Shown here: in pieces, positions 11,272-21,876 of the stretch
Position numbering within the stretch: position 1 is the stretch's first letter
How the letters are laid out: every line of letters starts with the position of its first letter
From: Zingiber officinale
Taxonomy: Eukaryota; Streptophyta; Magnoliopsida; Zingiberales; Zingiberaceae
Assembly: GCF_018446385.1 (NCBI RefSeq)
Contig: NC_055996.1
Location: forward strand, 127,644,532-127,708,531
DNA: 64,000 nt
Direction: 5' to 3'
Notes under the pieces: generated by a model
What the model saw: the letters and a program-made list of their open reading frames with translations, nothing else
Databases searched by the model: none
Told to the model about the DNA's origin: nothing
Position numbers and translations under genes: made by a program

Positions 11272-13929
11272 ATGAAGAATCCTGTGGTTCTCCCTAATTG
11301 CGCCCTCGTCTGCGCTTCTTTGATAATCTTGTCGGTGGCTCCGGCCATCTTAGCTGCTGATAATGACTCCGCGATCCTCCTCAGTTGCGGAGCTTCTCAA
11401 CCGGGCTCCGACCTCGATGGAAGGGATTGGACCCCCGACTCCGATTTCAACTTCTCCCTCCCTTTGAGCGGCCATAGCGTCAAAGCTACACAGCAAGGTT
11501 CGTCGGTGCTTCCAGTCCCGTACTTGACCGCTCGGGTGTTCACTTCCCCTTTTTCCTACAATTTCTCTCTCGCCGTCGGCGGTCGAGTATTCCTCCGTCT
11601 CTATTTCTACCCTTCCAATTACGACAACTACACCTCTGGCGATGCCTTCTTCTCTGTCACAGCTGGCCCTTACACTCTCCTCCACAATTTTAGTGCTTCT
11701 CTTGTTGCTGATAATTTAAATGATTACTACTTTACCCGTGAATTTTCCCTCAATGTCTCCACCGGCGTCCTAAACCTCACCTTCTCTCCCTCCCCCACTC
11801 ATAACCATTCTTATGCCTTTATAAACGGCATCGAGATTGTGCCAATCCCTGACATCTTTAACTCCGGCAATCCTATGCTTATCACTGGTGGCGATGGCAA
11901 TCCCATAACGTACGAGATCGATCCAGAAATGGCCATCGAAACTGTTTACCGGCTCAACGTGGGTGGCCAAGCAATCGCCCCTCCCAATGGGGAATTTTCC
12001 AGGCTTTGGGAAGATGATGCACGTTACATTTTTGCCGCTGCTATTGGTGTGAAATTTTCTAAAGATCCAAATGTTAGCATCACATACGCCCCTGACGTTC
12101 CACCTTACATTGCGCCAACTGAAGTCTACGCGACAGCAAGGTCAATGGGTACATACATATCATGGGGTTTGCAGTACAATCTTACATGGATTCTTCAAGT
12201 GGATGCTGGCTTCTACTACCTTGTCCGGCTTCATTTTTGTGAGATCCAGTATCCCATAACCACGACGAACCAAAGAGTTTTTGATATCTTCATTAATAAC
12301 CAGACAGCACAGAAATACGCAGATGTCATTGCTTGGAGTGGCGGTATCGGTGTTGCAACATTCAAGGATTATGTTGTGATTACAACAGGAAGTGGACAGA
12401 TGGACATGTGGGTTGCCCTTCATCCAGAAATCGCCTCGCAACCAGCGTACTACGATGCAATTTTAAACGGGCTGGAGGTCTTCAAGTTGCCGAACAGCAG
12501 CAACAGTTTAGCGGGTTTTAATCCAGAACCACGTAGTACTCAGACTTTTGATAGTCCTGCCAGTCAGAAGCAGCACAAGGCTGTTGGTGCTATTTTTGGT
12601 GGATTAACTGGGGGAGTTGTCATTTTGCTTGTTGCTTTTGGCTTCATTCTATTATGCAGGCGCCGGAAGAAGCAGAAGGTGAAGGAAGCAGCCAACAGTG
12701 AGGGGACTTATGGTTCGTTGCCTCTCTCCCTCATCAGCAACTCACCTTTCGCTACATCAGCCAAGACAACAACTGGGAGCACTGCCTCGCCGCTACCTGC
12801 TAATCTTTGCCGCTACTTCTCTTTTGAAGAGATCCAAACTGCCACAAAAGACTTTGATGAATCTCTCCTTCTTGGTGTCGGTGGGTTCGGGAAGGTCTAC
12901 CTCGGGGAGATTGATGACGGAACCATGAAGGTTGCGATCAAGCGTGGTAACCCAATGTCAAAGCAAGGTGTCCATGAATTCCAGACTGAAATTGAGATGT
13001 TATCCAAGCTCCGACACAGACACCTTGTTTCTTTAATTGGTTACTGTGAGGAGAACTATGAAATGATCTTAGTCTATGATTATATGGCTCATGGCACACT
13101 TCGTGAGCACCTGTATACTACGCAAAAGTCACCACTTCAATGGAAACAAAGACTTGAGATATGCATTGGGGTTGCGCATGGGCTGCATTATCTTCACACA
13201 GGTGCGACATACACCATCATACATCGAGATGTAAAGACCACAAACATATTGTTGGATGCAAATTGGGTCGCTAAAGTTTCAGATTTCGGACTTTCGAAAA
13301 CTGGCCCGGAAATGGACAACACTCATGTCAGCACAGTAGTGAAGGGAAGCTTTGGTTACCTTGATCCAGAGTACTTCAGAAGGCAGCAGCTCACTGAGAA
13401 ATCTGATGTTTTCTCTTTTGGGGTCGTATTGTTTGAGGTCCTCTGTGCTCGGCCAGCTCTTAATCGGGCACTTCCAGAGGAGCAAGTGAACTTGGCTGAT
13501 TGGGCACTGCACTGCCAAAAGAAGGGCATTCTCAAGGAGATCATGGACCCCTGCTTGAAGGGTAGGATCGCTCCACAATGTTTCAAGAAGTTCGCAGAGA
13601 CTGCAGAGAAATGCTTGGCCGATGTCGGGGTGGAAAGACCTTCCATGGGCGACGTCCTTTGGAACCTTCAAATCGCCTTGCATATCCAGGTAAGCGCAGA
13701 GAACAGCGGCAACATCATTGATGGCATATTCGACGAAGCAATACCACTCGACATGTTCCATAAGCAAGACCTTAACACTCCGACGACGGAATCGACTACT
13801 GCAACCGCCATAACCTCCATGATGAACATTCAAGACAGGAGCATTATAGGTAGCGTGGACTCTCTAGGACTGTCTTTGGAACCTCCTGATGCTGTCTTCT
13901 CAGATATCATGAACCCTACAGGACGTTGA
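11272..13929 (+). CDS. FERONIA-like malectin receptor kinase (CrRLK1L), intact
   Basis: Plasma-membrane receptor-like kinase, 885 aa, no intron in the coding region. Start chosen at the first ATG (MKNPVVLPNC); the frame is open to a GTG 48 bp upstream, but plants do not normally use it. Residues 1-27 form a signal peptide. The malectin-like ectodomain runs to about residue 415. A membrane span lies at about 437-462, followed by CRRRKK. The kinase starts near 515 (YFSFEEI): glycine loop GVGGFGKV from 535, lysine 557 in VAIK, HRDVKTTN with aspartate 653, DFG aspartate 671, then GSFGYLDPEYF; all catalytic residues are present. The C-terminus VFSDIMNPTGR resembles FERONIA. Family members sense RALF peptides and wall integrity; the ligand here is not known. 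A truncated paralogue lies at 51684-53048. Confidence 0.95.
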   Translation: MKNPVVLPNCALVCASLIILSVAPAILAADNDSAILLSCGASQPGSDLDGRDWTPDSDFNFSLPLSGHSVKATQQGSSVLPVPYLTARVFTSPFSYNFSLAVGGRVFLRLYFYPSNYDNYTSGDAFFSVTAGPYTLLHNFSASLVADNLNDYYFTREFSLNVSTGVLNLTFSPSPTHNHSYAFINGIEIVPIPDIFNSGNPMLITGGDGNPITYEIDPEMAIETVYRLNVGGQAIAPPNGEFSRLWEDDARYIFAAAIGVKFSKDPNVSITYAPDVPPYIAPTEVYATARSMGTYISWGLQYNLTWILQVDAGFYYLVRLHFCEIQYPITTTNQRVFDIFINNQTAQKYADVIAWSGGIGVATFKDYVVITTGSGQMDMWVALHPEIASQPAYYDAILNGLEVFKLPNSSNSLAGFNPEPRSTQTFDSPASQKQHKAVGAIFGGLTGGVVILLVAFGFILLCRRRKKQKVKEAANSEGTYGSLPLSLISNSPFATSAKTTTGSTASPLPANLCRYFSFEEIQTATKDFDESLLLGVGGFGKVYLGEIDDGTMKVAIKRGNPMSKQGVHEFQTEIEMLSKLRHRHLVSLIGYCEENYEMILVYDYMAHGTLREHLYTTQKSPLQWKQRLEICIGVAHGLHYLHTGATYTIIHRDVKTTNILLDANWVAKVSDFGLSKTGPEMDNTHVSTVVKGSFGYLDPEYFRRQQLTEKSDVFSFGVVLFEVLCARPALNRALPEEQVNLADWALHCQKKGILKEIMDPCLKGRIAPQCFKKFAETAEKCLADVGVERPSMGDVLWNLQIALHIQVSAENSGNIIDGIFDEAIPLDMFHKQDLNTPTTESTTATAITSMMNIQDRSIIGSVDSLGLSLEPPDAVFSDIMNPTGR

Positions 13930-15873
13930 GAGGCCACATCAGTTAATGTCATACGTGGCTTGCTGTTATAATTTTAGGTCAGTTTCTTTGTATCTGCAAG
14001 CATGTTATTGTCTGCCATATTGAAATGTAAAGCTATAGTAATTGTATGATCAAGCTTTAATCATCAAACAAAGTTTTGATTATTATCACTTGATAGACGA
14101 TGATTTCTAGTAGGATCTCGCGAGATTATAAGCATTATTATCTTTAAATACTTCGATTGCTCATGCACTCCATTGTCTTAGGCTCTTAGCTTCTCTCCCA
14201 CATATTGAGTTGATTTCACATTTTTGTGGTGATCTTACTACAAAATAATTATTAGAATAATGTTAAAACTATGGTTAAGGAACATAATGCTCCTTATCTC
14301 TTTATACGTTCTCACTTATTTCTCAACCTTAATTTGGTTATTGACTTGCACTAAGCCCTTTTTGTCTCTCTTTTGCAATTTGGGTAGTAGTCAATGATTT
14401 TGATCATTAGTGGTCTAGCTTCTTTATGGGCGTGTTATGGGTGGTGATTTAAGATTATCCCTGAATTAAGCTCTAAATCATTTGTGAATCTATTAGGTAG
14501 TCTTGCAATGCTGAAAAATGAGCCGGCCACCTTATTAATAACATGGTTCACACATGTTAAAAATATGGATTCAAAAGATGTGTGGAGTAACAAACTGATA
14601 TTCATGCTCGAGAAGGGAAAAGGATCAATGGTTATAAAGGATCAATGGGAAAGGAGGAAAGGGGAAGGAATGGAGAGAGGAACTCAGGGTCGGTCGACCG
14701 CGAGCATGCAACGATCTTGTTGCCGCCGCAAGCTTGCTATGGTTAGGATGTGACTCACTGTGGCTAGGCTGCAAGGCAGTGGTGGTCTAGCTACAACTAT
14801 GATTCGTAGCAATCTAAGCTACCACTAGTTCATTAGCCACCATATTGTTGGTTAGTTGGCACAAGAGGAAGTTAGCTAGTCAGGTTTGGGACAGGAGGAA
14901 ATTGGATGGGTAGGGCGGAAGATGGAATGAATAAAGAAAGTGATTGTTGGTTGGCCTAATGTGACATCAAGGAAAGTTCATTTAGTCTAATTTCGAGTTG
15001 ATAAAAAAATAGATCAAAACTCATTCGAGGAAGAATTTAGAATCCGTTATTCTTTTAGTTTAATAGTAAATAAATGAAAAAAATAATCTTGATTCTCGTG
15101 CAATTCAATCTATCTTTATCAGTGATATATATAAAGTTGGGAGGTTGTGTTGGTTAAACATTTTCATTAGAAAATAGGAAGAGCAAAAGTTATTCTTGGA
15201 CAATTTCTTGTGATTTTGCAAGGTACAATATCTTTTTTCAACCTCTTGATTTTAGAGTGTGGACCGAATGCTTATCTCTTGAGATATCTTCAATTTCTTC
15301 TTTGGAAGACAAATCTGTTGTAGTATGGTTAGTTAGGATATTCAGTTCTCATATGTGAGACCCGGACTCGAGTCCCAACAACAGAAACTTTTTTTTGTAG
15401 ACCAACCAAAATGCTATCTGTAAATCACACTTTGACGATATAATTTCCCTTTGAGGGTGTCAAATTCTGAATGCGCATTATATTTCAGCATTTAAGCACA
15501 TGTTTCTTGTCCACTGGTAAATTCTGGGGATGATTCCTTTACTGCCACTGTTATCGTAGACTCCTCCATTGTTATTTGCCATGAAGGTGATGATGGTGAG
15601 TTACTTCCTCGGGTGAGCCATAGCATCGGCTCCTTTGGACGGCGGAGCGAATGCTTAGGGGGAAGGGCGAGGCCGCCCATGCTTCGCTTGGTCTCCTGGA
15701 ATGAATTCTGACGAGTTTAGATAAAATTCGAAATGACTACTCACTTCCAAACAAAGACGGAGTTTTAAGTGAACAAAAATGAAGGAAAAAAACTTCAAAG
15801 AATCACAATAAAAATGAAGGAAAAAACATTTCAAAGAATCACAATGAACTTGATAGTCTGGATGAGCAATACC
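13930..15873. other. Intergenic DNA downstream of receptor copy 1
   Basis: The first about 120 bp are the presumed 3' UTR. Beyond that I see short frames without recognisable motifs (for example 14484-14753) and no RNA gene. A single cggtcgaccg palindrome occurs at about 14692, far from any LTR. Confidence 0.5.
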
Positions 15874-16044
15874 TAGGGATGATAATGGTCCGGATTTAAA
15901 TTCGGCCTCGTATTAAATTTATCCTGTTCGAAGCATATTTAAATCTGGTCAAACGAGTTACGGGACGGGTCAAAATCCGTTGTCCGAGTTTAAAAGCGAG
16001 TTCGGGGCGAATTACGGATTTCAATGAACCCGCCCCAATCTGCC

Positions 16045-16084
<40 letters not shown>

Positions 16085-16220
16085 AGTTGGTGAGTCTAAT
16101 CCTTCCGATTTTAAGTGGAGTTGGGATGGGTCAGGTCTGGGTTCGGGTTCATTTTTTTCTGGCGGGGCAGATTCTAGAATTGGCCAAACCCAGTTCAAAT
16201 CTGTCCCATTACCATCCTAA
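15874..16220. mobile_element. hAT-like MITE with TA microsatellite
   Basis: Starts tagggatgataatgg and ends ccattaccatccta(a), near-inverted termini. The flanking octamers gcaatacc (15866-15873) and acaatacc (16221-16228) match at 7 of 8 positions, as expected of a hAT-type target duplication. The interior has GC-rich gggtcgggtt-type words around a (ta)n run at about 16047-16081. No coding capacity. Confidence 0.8.
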
Positions 16221-16228
16221 ACAATACC

Positions 16229-16948
16229 TCTCGATTACTATTTTCCAGAGGGAAACATGTTGCGATCTTTCTTTCTTTCTAGAAAACACCCTGGAGATCT
16301 ATCAGCAATCGATTGACAAAATTGCCTTTGGCCATGAAGGTTTTGGCTTAGATTGGTGGGGGTATTTAGGAAAATCCGATGTGTCTAGTATGTATTTGCT
16401 CATAGCATTCATATCAATTTTTCTAAATATAAAATTTATTTTATATTTTATGTAAAAAAAATCTTTACATAGCTATCTTATACCTTATCTAAATTTAGAT
16501 TTTATAAATAGTACTTTGCTAAATTTATAGGGTCAATATATTCCTTAAATATTAAAATATTATTTAATTTAGAAAAAAGAAAAATTACAAAGAGTAGATT
16601 GGATAAATGGCTTAGGGTGAAGAAAAAACTAATAAAAAATAGAGGAGAAGAAAATAATAAAAAATGAAAATTTTAAGATAGTTGAGTAGTGAAAAATAAT
16701 TATCTAATTTAATAAAATAAATTATTTATTTTAAATTTTAAAGATATTATATAGAAATTGGCGTGGATATTATAGCGTGTGAGGCACATCATTAGGCATG
16801 TAGGTACGTGGCCAAGCTCGGCTACCCGCCATTACAGCAAACTACTGAGGAGTCCTTAAGCTAATAATGCATATGTGGCCCAGCTTGTGGGCTCAATTGG
16901 GTTCATGTAAAAGAGTTGTTGTCCACAAATCCACTTTCATGGTATGAC
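16229..16948. other. Intergenic stretch
   Basis: AT-rich DNA between the MITE and element B. No credible gene, RNA or repeat boundary recognised. The last bases ctaat are the target duplication of element B. Confidence 0.4.
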
Positions 16949-16953
16949 CTAAT

Positions 16954-18228
16954 TGTTGGTGCGGGAAGCATCCGATGATCGAATCGTTGTTTTAATAATG
17001 GCAAGGGAATTCAAAGTTAAGGTTATGTTGTTATCTAACAAGATTCATAGAGCTTGCAGGAAAGTCCTAAGTGGTACTTAGGCAAAAGTCCTAGCTGCGG
17101 TTAGGCAGAAGAAAAATCCTAGGGGGTGGTAACCCTAGGTCATAGGGGGAGATAACCCTATGCGGAAAGTCTTTGCGGATCGAGGGCTTCAGGCAAAAGT
17201 CCTAGGGGGTGATAACCCTAGGTGGAAAGTCCTGGTGTCGCGAACCAGATGGAAGACTGAACGAGCCGGGAAGCGAGAGTCCAGCAGAAAGTCCGGAAGC
17301 ATCGAGCGCCGAGCAAAAGTTCAATCGATCTGGAGGATCGTACTGGCAACAGGTAAAACTCCTGAGTGGAGTAGGTGAGGATGCGTTCCCCGCAGAGGGA
17401 ACAGTAGGCGTCGGGTCGACTTAGGATTTCCGGTCGGAAATCCGAAGTCAGACTCGGACAGTCCGAAGACTGTCAGAATATTTTATTAATATCTGTGCTA
17501 ACTTGGTTTTGCAGGATGTGTTTGTATTTGTAGACTAACATGTTTTCCAGGGCCAAAAACTAGAGTTTAGCCTCGGATGAACAGTGTCTGAGGCGCCTCC
17601 ATGGAGCTTGGAGGCGCCTTGGGTGCAAGCCGAAGCCAGCTGTCCAGAGGAGCTAGAGGCGCCTCGGATGAAGCTGGAGGCGCCTTGGACCAAGGCTTGA
17701 AGGCGCCTTAAACCAGATAAGGTGCGACCAGGTTTGCGCTGATCCACTGGTGCGACTCAGCGGCCTGGAGGCGCCTTGAACAGGCTTGGAGGCGCCTCCG
17801 GCACAGTATAAAAGAGGGGTTCGAGGCAGCACTCAAGAAATCATCATCCAAGCGATCCTTCTGCGAAAAGCTGCTAACGACATGATCCCAAAGTGCTGCG
17901 ACAACCTCCCGACGACCCGGAGCTTCGTTTCCTCATTTCTAGTTGTCGGTACAACATCATTATTTTAATTTGAGCTGTAATTGTTATTCTTGTAAACTTT
18001 ATCGATTCTATAGTTGTTGTCCACCGAAAGCGGTCAACGACCGCGGGCCTTGGAGTAGGAGTCGTCACATGCTCCGAACCAAGTAAATGACCTGTGTTCG
18101 AGTTGTGTGCCTTTTATTTTCCGCTGCTTTATTACTCTTATTACTCGTCGAGTTTTACAAAGTCGATTCCGAAACGCGAAATAGCCACGAGCGCTATTCA
18201 CCCCCCCTCTACCGCTTTTGATCCAACA
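16954..18228 (+). repeat. 5' LTR of element B (1275 bp)
   Basis: Runs tgttggtgcggg to cgatccaaca-type end. U3 contains cctaggg/taaccctagg repeats, then the ggcgcc palindrome cluster, then TATA tataaaag at 17807-17814. A pyrimidine-run end (cacccccc) precedes the terminus. The two LTRs of the element are very similar but differ by rearranged units inside the palindrome cluster. Confidence 0.9.
17583..17802 (+). promoter_or_regulatory. Cluster of ggcgcc palindromes in U3 of element B
   Basis: Seven occurrences of ggcgcc, mostly as gaggcgcctc or gaggcgcctt, within 220 bp and ending right before the TATA box at 17807. Spacing is about 20-80 bp. The 3' LTR has the same cluster (about 24927-25139) with one unit changed and another rearranged. 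The regular placement ahead of a core promoter suggests protein binding sites; this is inference. Confidence 0.7.
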
Positions 18229-18242
18229 ATTGGTATCAGAGC
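18229..18242 (+). other. Primer binding site of element B
   Basis: attggtatcagagc follows the LTR end with no gap; canonical complement of the initiator tRNA-Met 3' end. Confidence 0.95.
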
Positions 18243-18465
18243 GGGGTCACGTTGATCTGGTGCAATCACCAATCACGTAATTTTTTTCGTGGTGTTTTCA
18301 ATTTTACGAAGTCAATTAGAATCTAGCTTAATAGCTACATTCTAATTCTTTTTACGAATTAGTTTTGCTCGAAGTTGGTGCAACACCACTCGAGCTCGTA
18401 ATCTTAACTTTATTTCCCGCACTGCTAATCCAAGACCTGGTCTTGGGACATCTCTTCTATTTTTT

Positions 18466-20052
18466 TTGTTTTGCATACTATCAATAGCCCAACAAGAGGG
18501 TTTTAGCACCGTTCGTCCCCCGCTCTTCATCGGAGAAGATTTCAGGTACTGGAAGGGAGGAATGGAAACTTTTCTCAAAATCCAGTTCGAGATGTGGATG
18601 ATCGTCAAGACTGGATTGCAACTACCAACCAACGAAGACGGCAAGCCTACACCCTGTGAAAACTGGGAACCCACCCTAATCAAGAAAGTGGAAGTCGATG
18701 CCAGAGCGACCTGCACCCTCCAATGTGGCCTGACCAAAGAGGAGCTCAACAGAGTTGGTCCATTTTCAACCGCAAAGGAGCTGTGGGAAAAATTGATAGA
18801 ACTGCACGAGGGCACCTCAGACACCAAAGTAAGTAAACGTGATTTATTATTTAATAAACTTTATAATCTAAAAATGCAGGAAGGTGAAACGGCGAGTTCA
18901 CTCCACGCACGTGTTCAAGACATCCTCAACTCCCTCTACGGAATCGGGCAAAAAGTCGAAAATAGGGATATCATCAGGTATGCTCTTAATGCTTTTCCAA
19001 GGAGTACATTGTGGGCATCAATGGTAGATGCCTACAAAGTCTCCAACGATTTATCTTGTATAAAATTAGATGAATTATTTTCTGAGTTTGAACTACATGA
19101 GCAGACTAATGCACAGCCAATCGAGAAAGGTGTAGCTTTGCTTGTAGGTACCAGCAGAACTCGCGAACCAAGATCACGACGAAGAACTGAACCCAAGTCG
19201 AAAGAAGAACCTGACTCAGACGATGAACTGACAACCGAGCTCGTAAACCTCGCGAAGAAGCTCTGCAAGAAGAAGAAGGGCTTCAACAAAAGAGACCTAA
19301 AGAAGCCAGTACAATCCAAAGAGACTTAACCCAATTCAAAAGTTAAGTTCGAGGTGATCTGCTACGGGTGCAACCAGAAGGGGCACATCAAGGCCAACTG
19401 CCCTAATCAGAAGGATGCAAAGAAGCGAAAGAAGAAGGCCCTCAAGGCGACATGGGACGAATCGTCCTCAGAAGATACCAACGACGAACTCGATCAGACG
19501 AGTCTCCTCGCACTAATGGACCGGGACCAGATCGATGTGTCCGAGAGCGAAAGAGAGTCGGAAGTAGAATCAGAAAGAAGCCACGGATCTGTATCCGTTT
19601 CCAAAGGGCCAGATCCCGCTGTAAGTATTCCTCGACTAAATAATTTAGTTAATTATTTATTACGCAAATTAGCAAAATCGAATATTAGGATCATGTCACT
19701 TCCAAAGGAAGTAGCAGTCCTTAAAGAAGTGACTAACTCCAAAACTTTGCCTGACCCAGTTCAGGATAGAAGTTTAACTCAAGTCCAAAAACTTGAGGAA
19801 GAAAATTCTAGTCTGAAAACTTAGGTCAAGGATTTGGAGAAAACGTTAGAACGGTTTTCTTTGGGCTCCAAGAACCTTGACCTAATTCTTGGGATACAAA
19901 GAGCCGTTTACAATAGAACTGGGCTAGAATATAAAACCAAAAAGAAATATAGATCTTATCTATCCTTAGTAAACAGACCGAATAGTAAATCAGTCCAAGC
20001 ATGGGTACCCAAGTCCAACCTAATCAATCAAGCTGGACTTGGTCAATATTAG
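18466..20052 (+). pseudogene. gag: Copia gag of element B, two in-frame stops
   Basis: One continuous frame interrupted by TAA at 19327-19329 and TAG at 19822-19824. The UBN2-type capsid region (YWKGGMETFLK, WMIVKTGLQLP, LWEKLIELHEG, LNSLYGIGQK) spans roughly 18540-19110. A zinc knuckle CYGCNQKGHIKANC is at 19360-19401, after the first stop. An acidic serine-rich segment and a coiled-coil-like stretch follow (KLEEENSSLK, DLEKTLERFSLG). It ends at VPKSNLINQAGLGQY. Gag would package element RNA; the stops make this copy non-functional unless read through. The start could be slightly different from 18466. Confidence 0.85.
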
Positions 20053-21560
20053 ATCCCCATTCAGATTAAATCAAATTAAAATCAAACTAAAATTTCAGAT
20101 TAATTCTAAATTTAAATCAAATTAAATTCTTACAAAATCTTAAAAATCCAAGGGAAGGCTCCAGAATAGCTGACACCTCCAAAACTTAATCTACCCGACA
20201 AGGGTAACCAAGAGTAGACTACCCGGCAGGGTAAATTAAGGTTAGAATAAAAAGGGTTAAGTTTAACTTGATTCACGGTACTGGTGAAGTATTGGATGAT
20301 AGTACGTTGGGGAAGCTTAGTCATCACATGTCTAGGAAGATATGGCTTCGACCTGGTGCATTTGGCTAAGTGGAACTGACCGAAGCTACCCTTTATGGAT
20401 CCTAACTAGTTATACCAAGGTTTTGTACTAAGTTCAATGGGTAGGACTATTTGGAAAACCTCGAATGCATAGTTACTTTAATGATGTCCAGGTGACTCAC
20501 CATAGCCCAGAAGTTTATTCGAAGAATGCATATTTGTTGAACTCAAAGCTAAACCTGAATATAACACAAAGTTAAACCAAACCCTAATTAAAATTGAACC
20601 TAATTCATCTCACAATATTATAGGATCCCCTGATTGAAAATTTAGATCGGGTGAGATGACTAAGAATTAAAATTAAATTAAATCAAAATTAAATTATAAG
20701 TTAAAATTAAATTAAATTAAAAATTAAAATTAAATTAAATCAAAATCTAAATCTAAATTAAATCAAAATCTAAATTAAAATTAAATTAAATCAAAATTAA
20801 ATTACAAATTAAAATTAAATTAAAATTAAAATTAAATTAGAATTAAAATTAAATTAATACTAAATTGAATTAATATTTTGTTAAATTTAAATTAACTCGA
20901 TGATCTGCAAGTTTAATTAACTTAATTTAATTAACTTAATACTTTTTCAAAATTTAATTTAATATTCTTTCAAAATTTAATTAACTTAAACACTTTTCAA
21001 AACTGTAATTAACTTAATATTTTCAAAATTCACTTAATTTAATATTCTTTCAATATTTAATTAACTTAATTAACTTAATATTTTCAAAATTCAATTAATT
21101 TAATGTAATTAACTTAAACACTTTTCAAAACCTTAATTTAAACTTAATATTTTCAAAATTCAATTAATTTAATGTAATTAACTTAAACACTTTGCAAAAC
21201 CTTAATTAACTTAATATTTTCAAAATTCACTTAATTTAATATTCTTTCAAAATTTAATTGTAATTAACTTAAACACTTTTCAAAACCTTAATTAACTTAA
21301 TATTTTCAAAATTCAATTAATTTAATATTCTTTCAAAATTTAATTAACTTAAACACTTTTCAAAACATTAATTAACTTAATATTTTTTAAAAAATTTAAA
21401 CTTAATATTTTCAAAATTCAATTAATTTAATTAACTTAAACATCTTTCAAAACTTTAATTAACTCAAACACTTTTCAAAACTTTAATTAACTTTAACATT
21501 TTTCAAAATGAAAAATTACTTAACTATTTTCAAAACGAAAATTATTTTTACCTAATTTTT
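20053..21560. repeat. AT-rich repeated tract inside element B
   Basis: From about 20640 on, the DNA is made of taaattaaaatt words, then of repeats combining ttaattaacttaa, cacttttcaaaa and tattttcaaaattcaa in changing order and spacing. No coding content. It takes the position of pol, as the analogous tract does in element A, but the repeat words differ. Confidence 0.8.
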
Positions 21561-21591
21561 TATTCGATAAAAAAAAATACACGTGGCGTCT

Positions 21592-21846
21592 CTCGGAGGC
21601 GCCTCCCACACAAGGGAGGCGCCCTAAACAGAGGCGGGAAAAGTCCCACTGAATTAACCTAAGGCGCCTCAGATCATCTCCGAGGCGCCTCCAACACCGT
21701 TCATAAGGCGCCCTAAAACACGTTTAAGGCACCTTCAACCCAAGAATTTTAACACGAACAGAAGCGTTTCTGTTCGTTTTCGACCGAAAATCTCCCACGA
21801 GTTTCCCGTGCTTCTCCACGTAAATCCAACACCTAAGGCGCCTTCA
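21592..21846 (+). promoter_or_regulatory. Internal ggcgcc palindrome cluster ahead of accessory ORF
   Basis: Six ggcgcc sites (ggaggcgcctcc, gaggcgccct, aaggcgcctc, gaggcgcctcc, aaggcgccct, aaggcgcctt) plus one mutated aaggcacctt, ending about 30 bp before the ATG at 21877. It is the same motif as in the LTR U3 cluster and is not seen elsewhere in the interior. No clear TATA box follows it. May be an internal promoter or a captured LTR piece. Confidence 0.6.
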
Positions 21847-21876
21847 ACCCATCCAAACTCCCTCAATCATCCTACA

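Noticed and set aside
13279..13833. 184-aa minus-strand frame inside the receptor kinase
   Set aside because: Shadow of the kinase coding frame; no independent support.
14484..14753. 89-aa frame downstream of the receptor gene
   Set aside because: No motif, no matching copy in unit 2, biased purine-rich composition.
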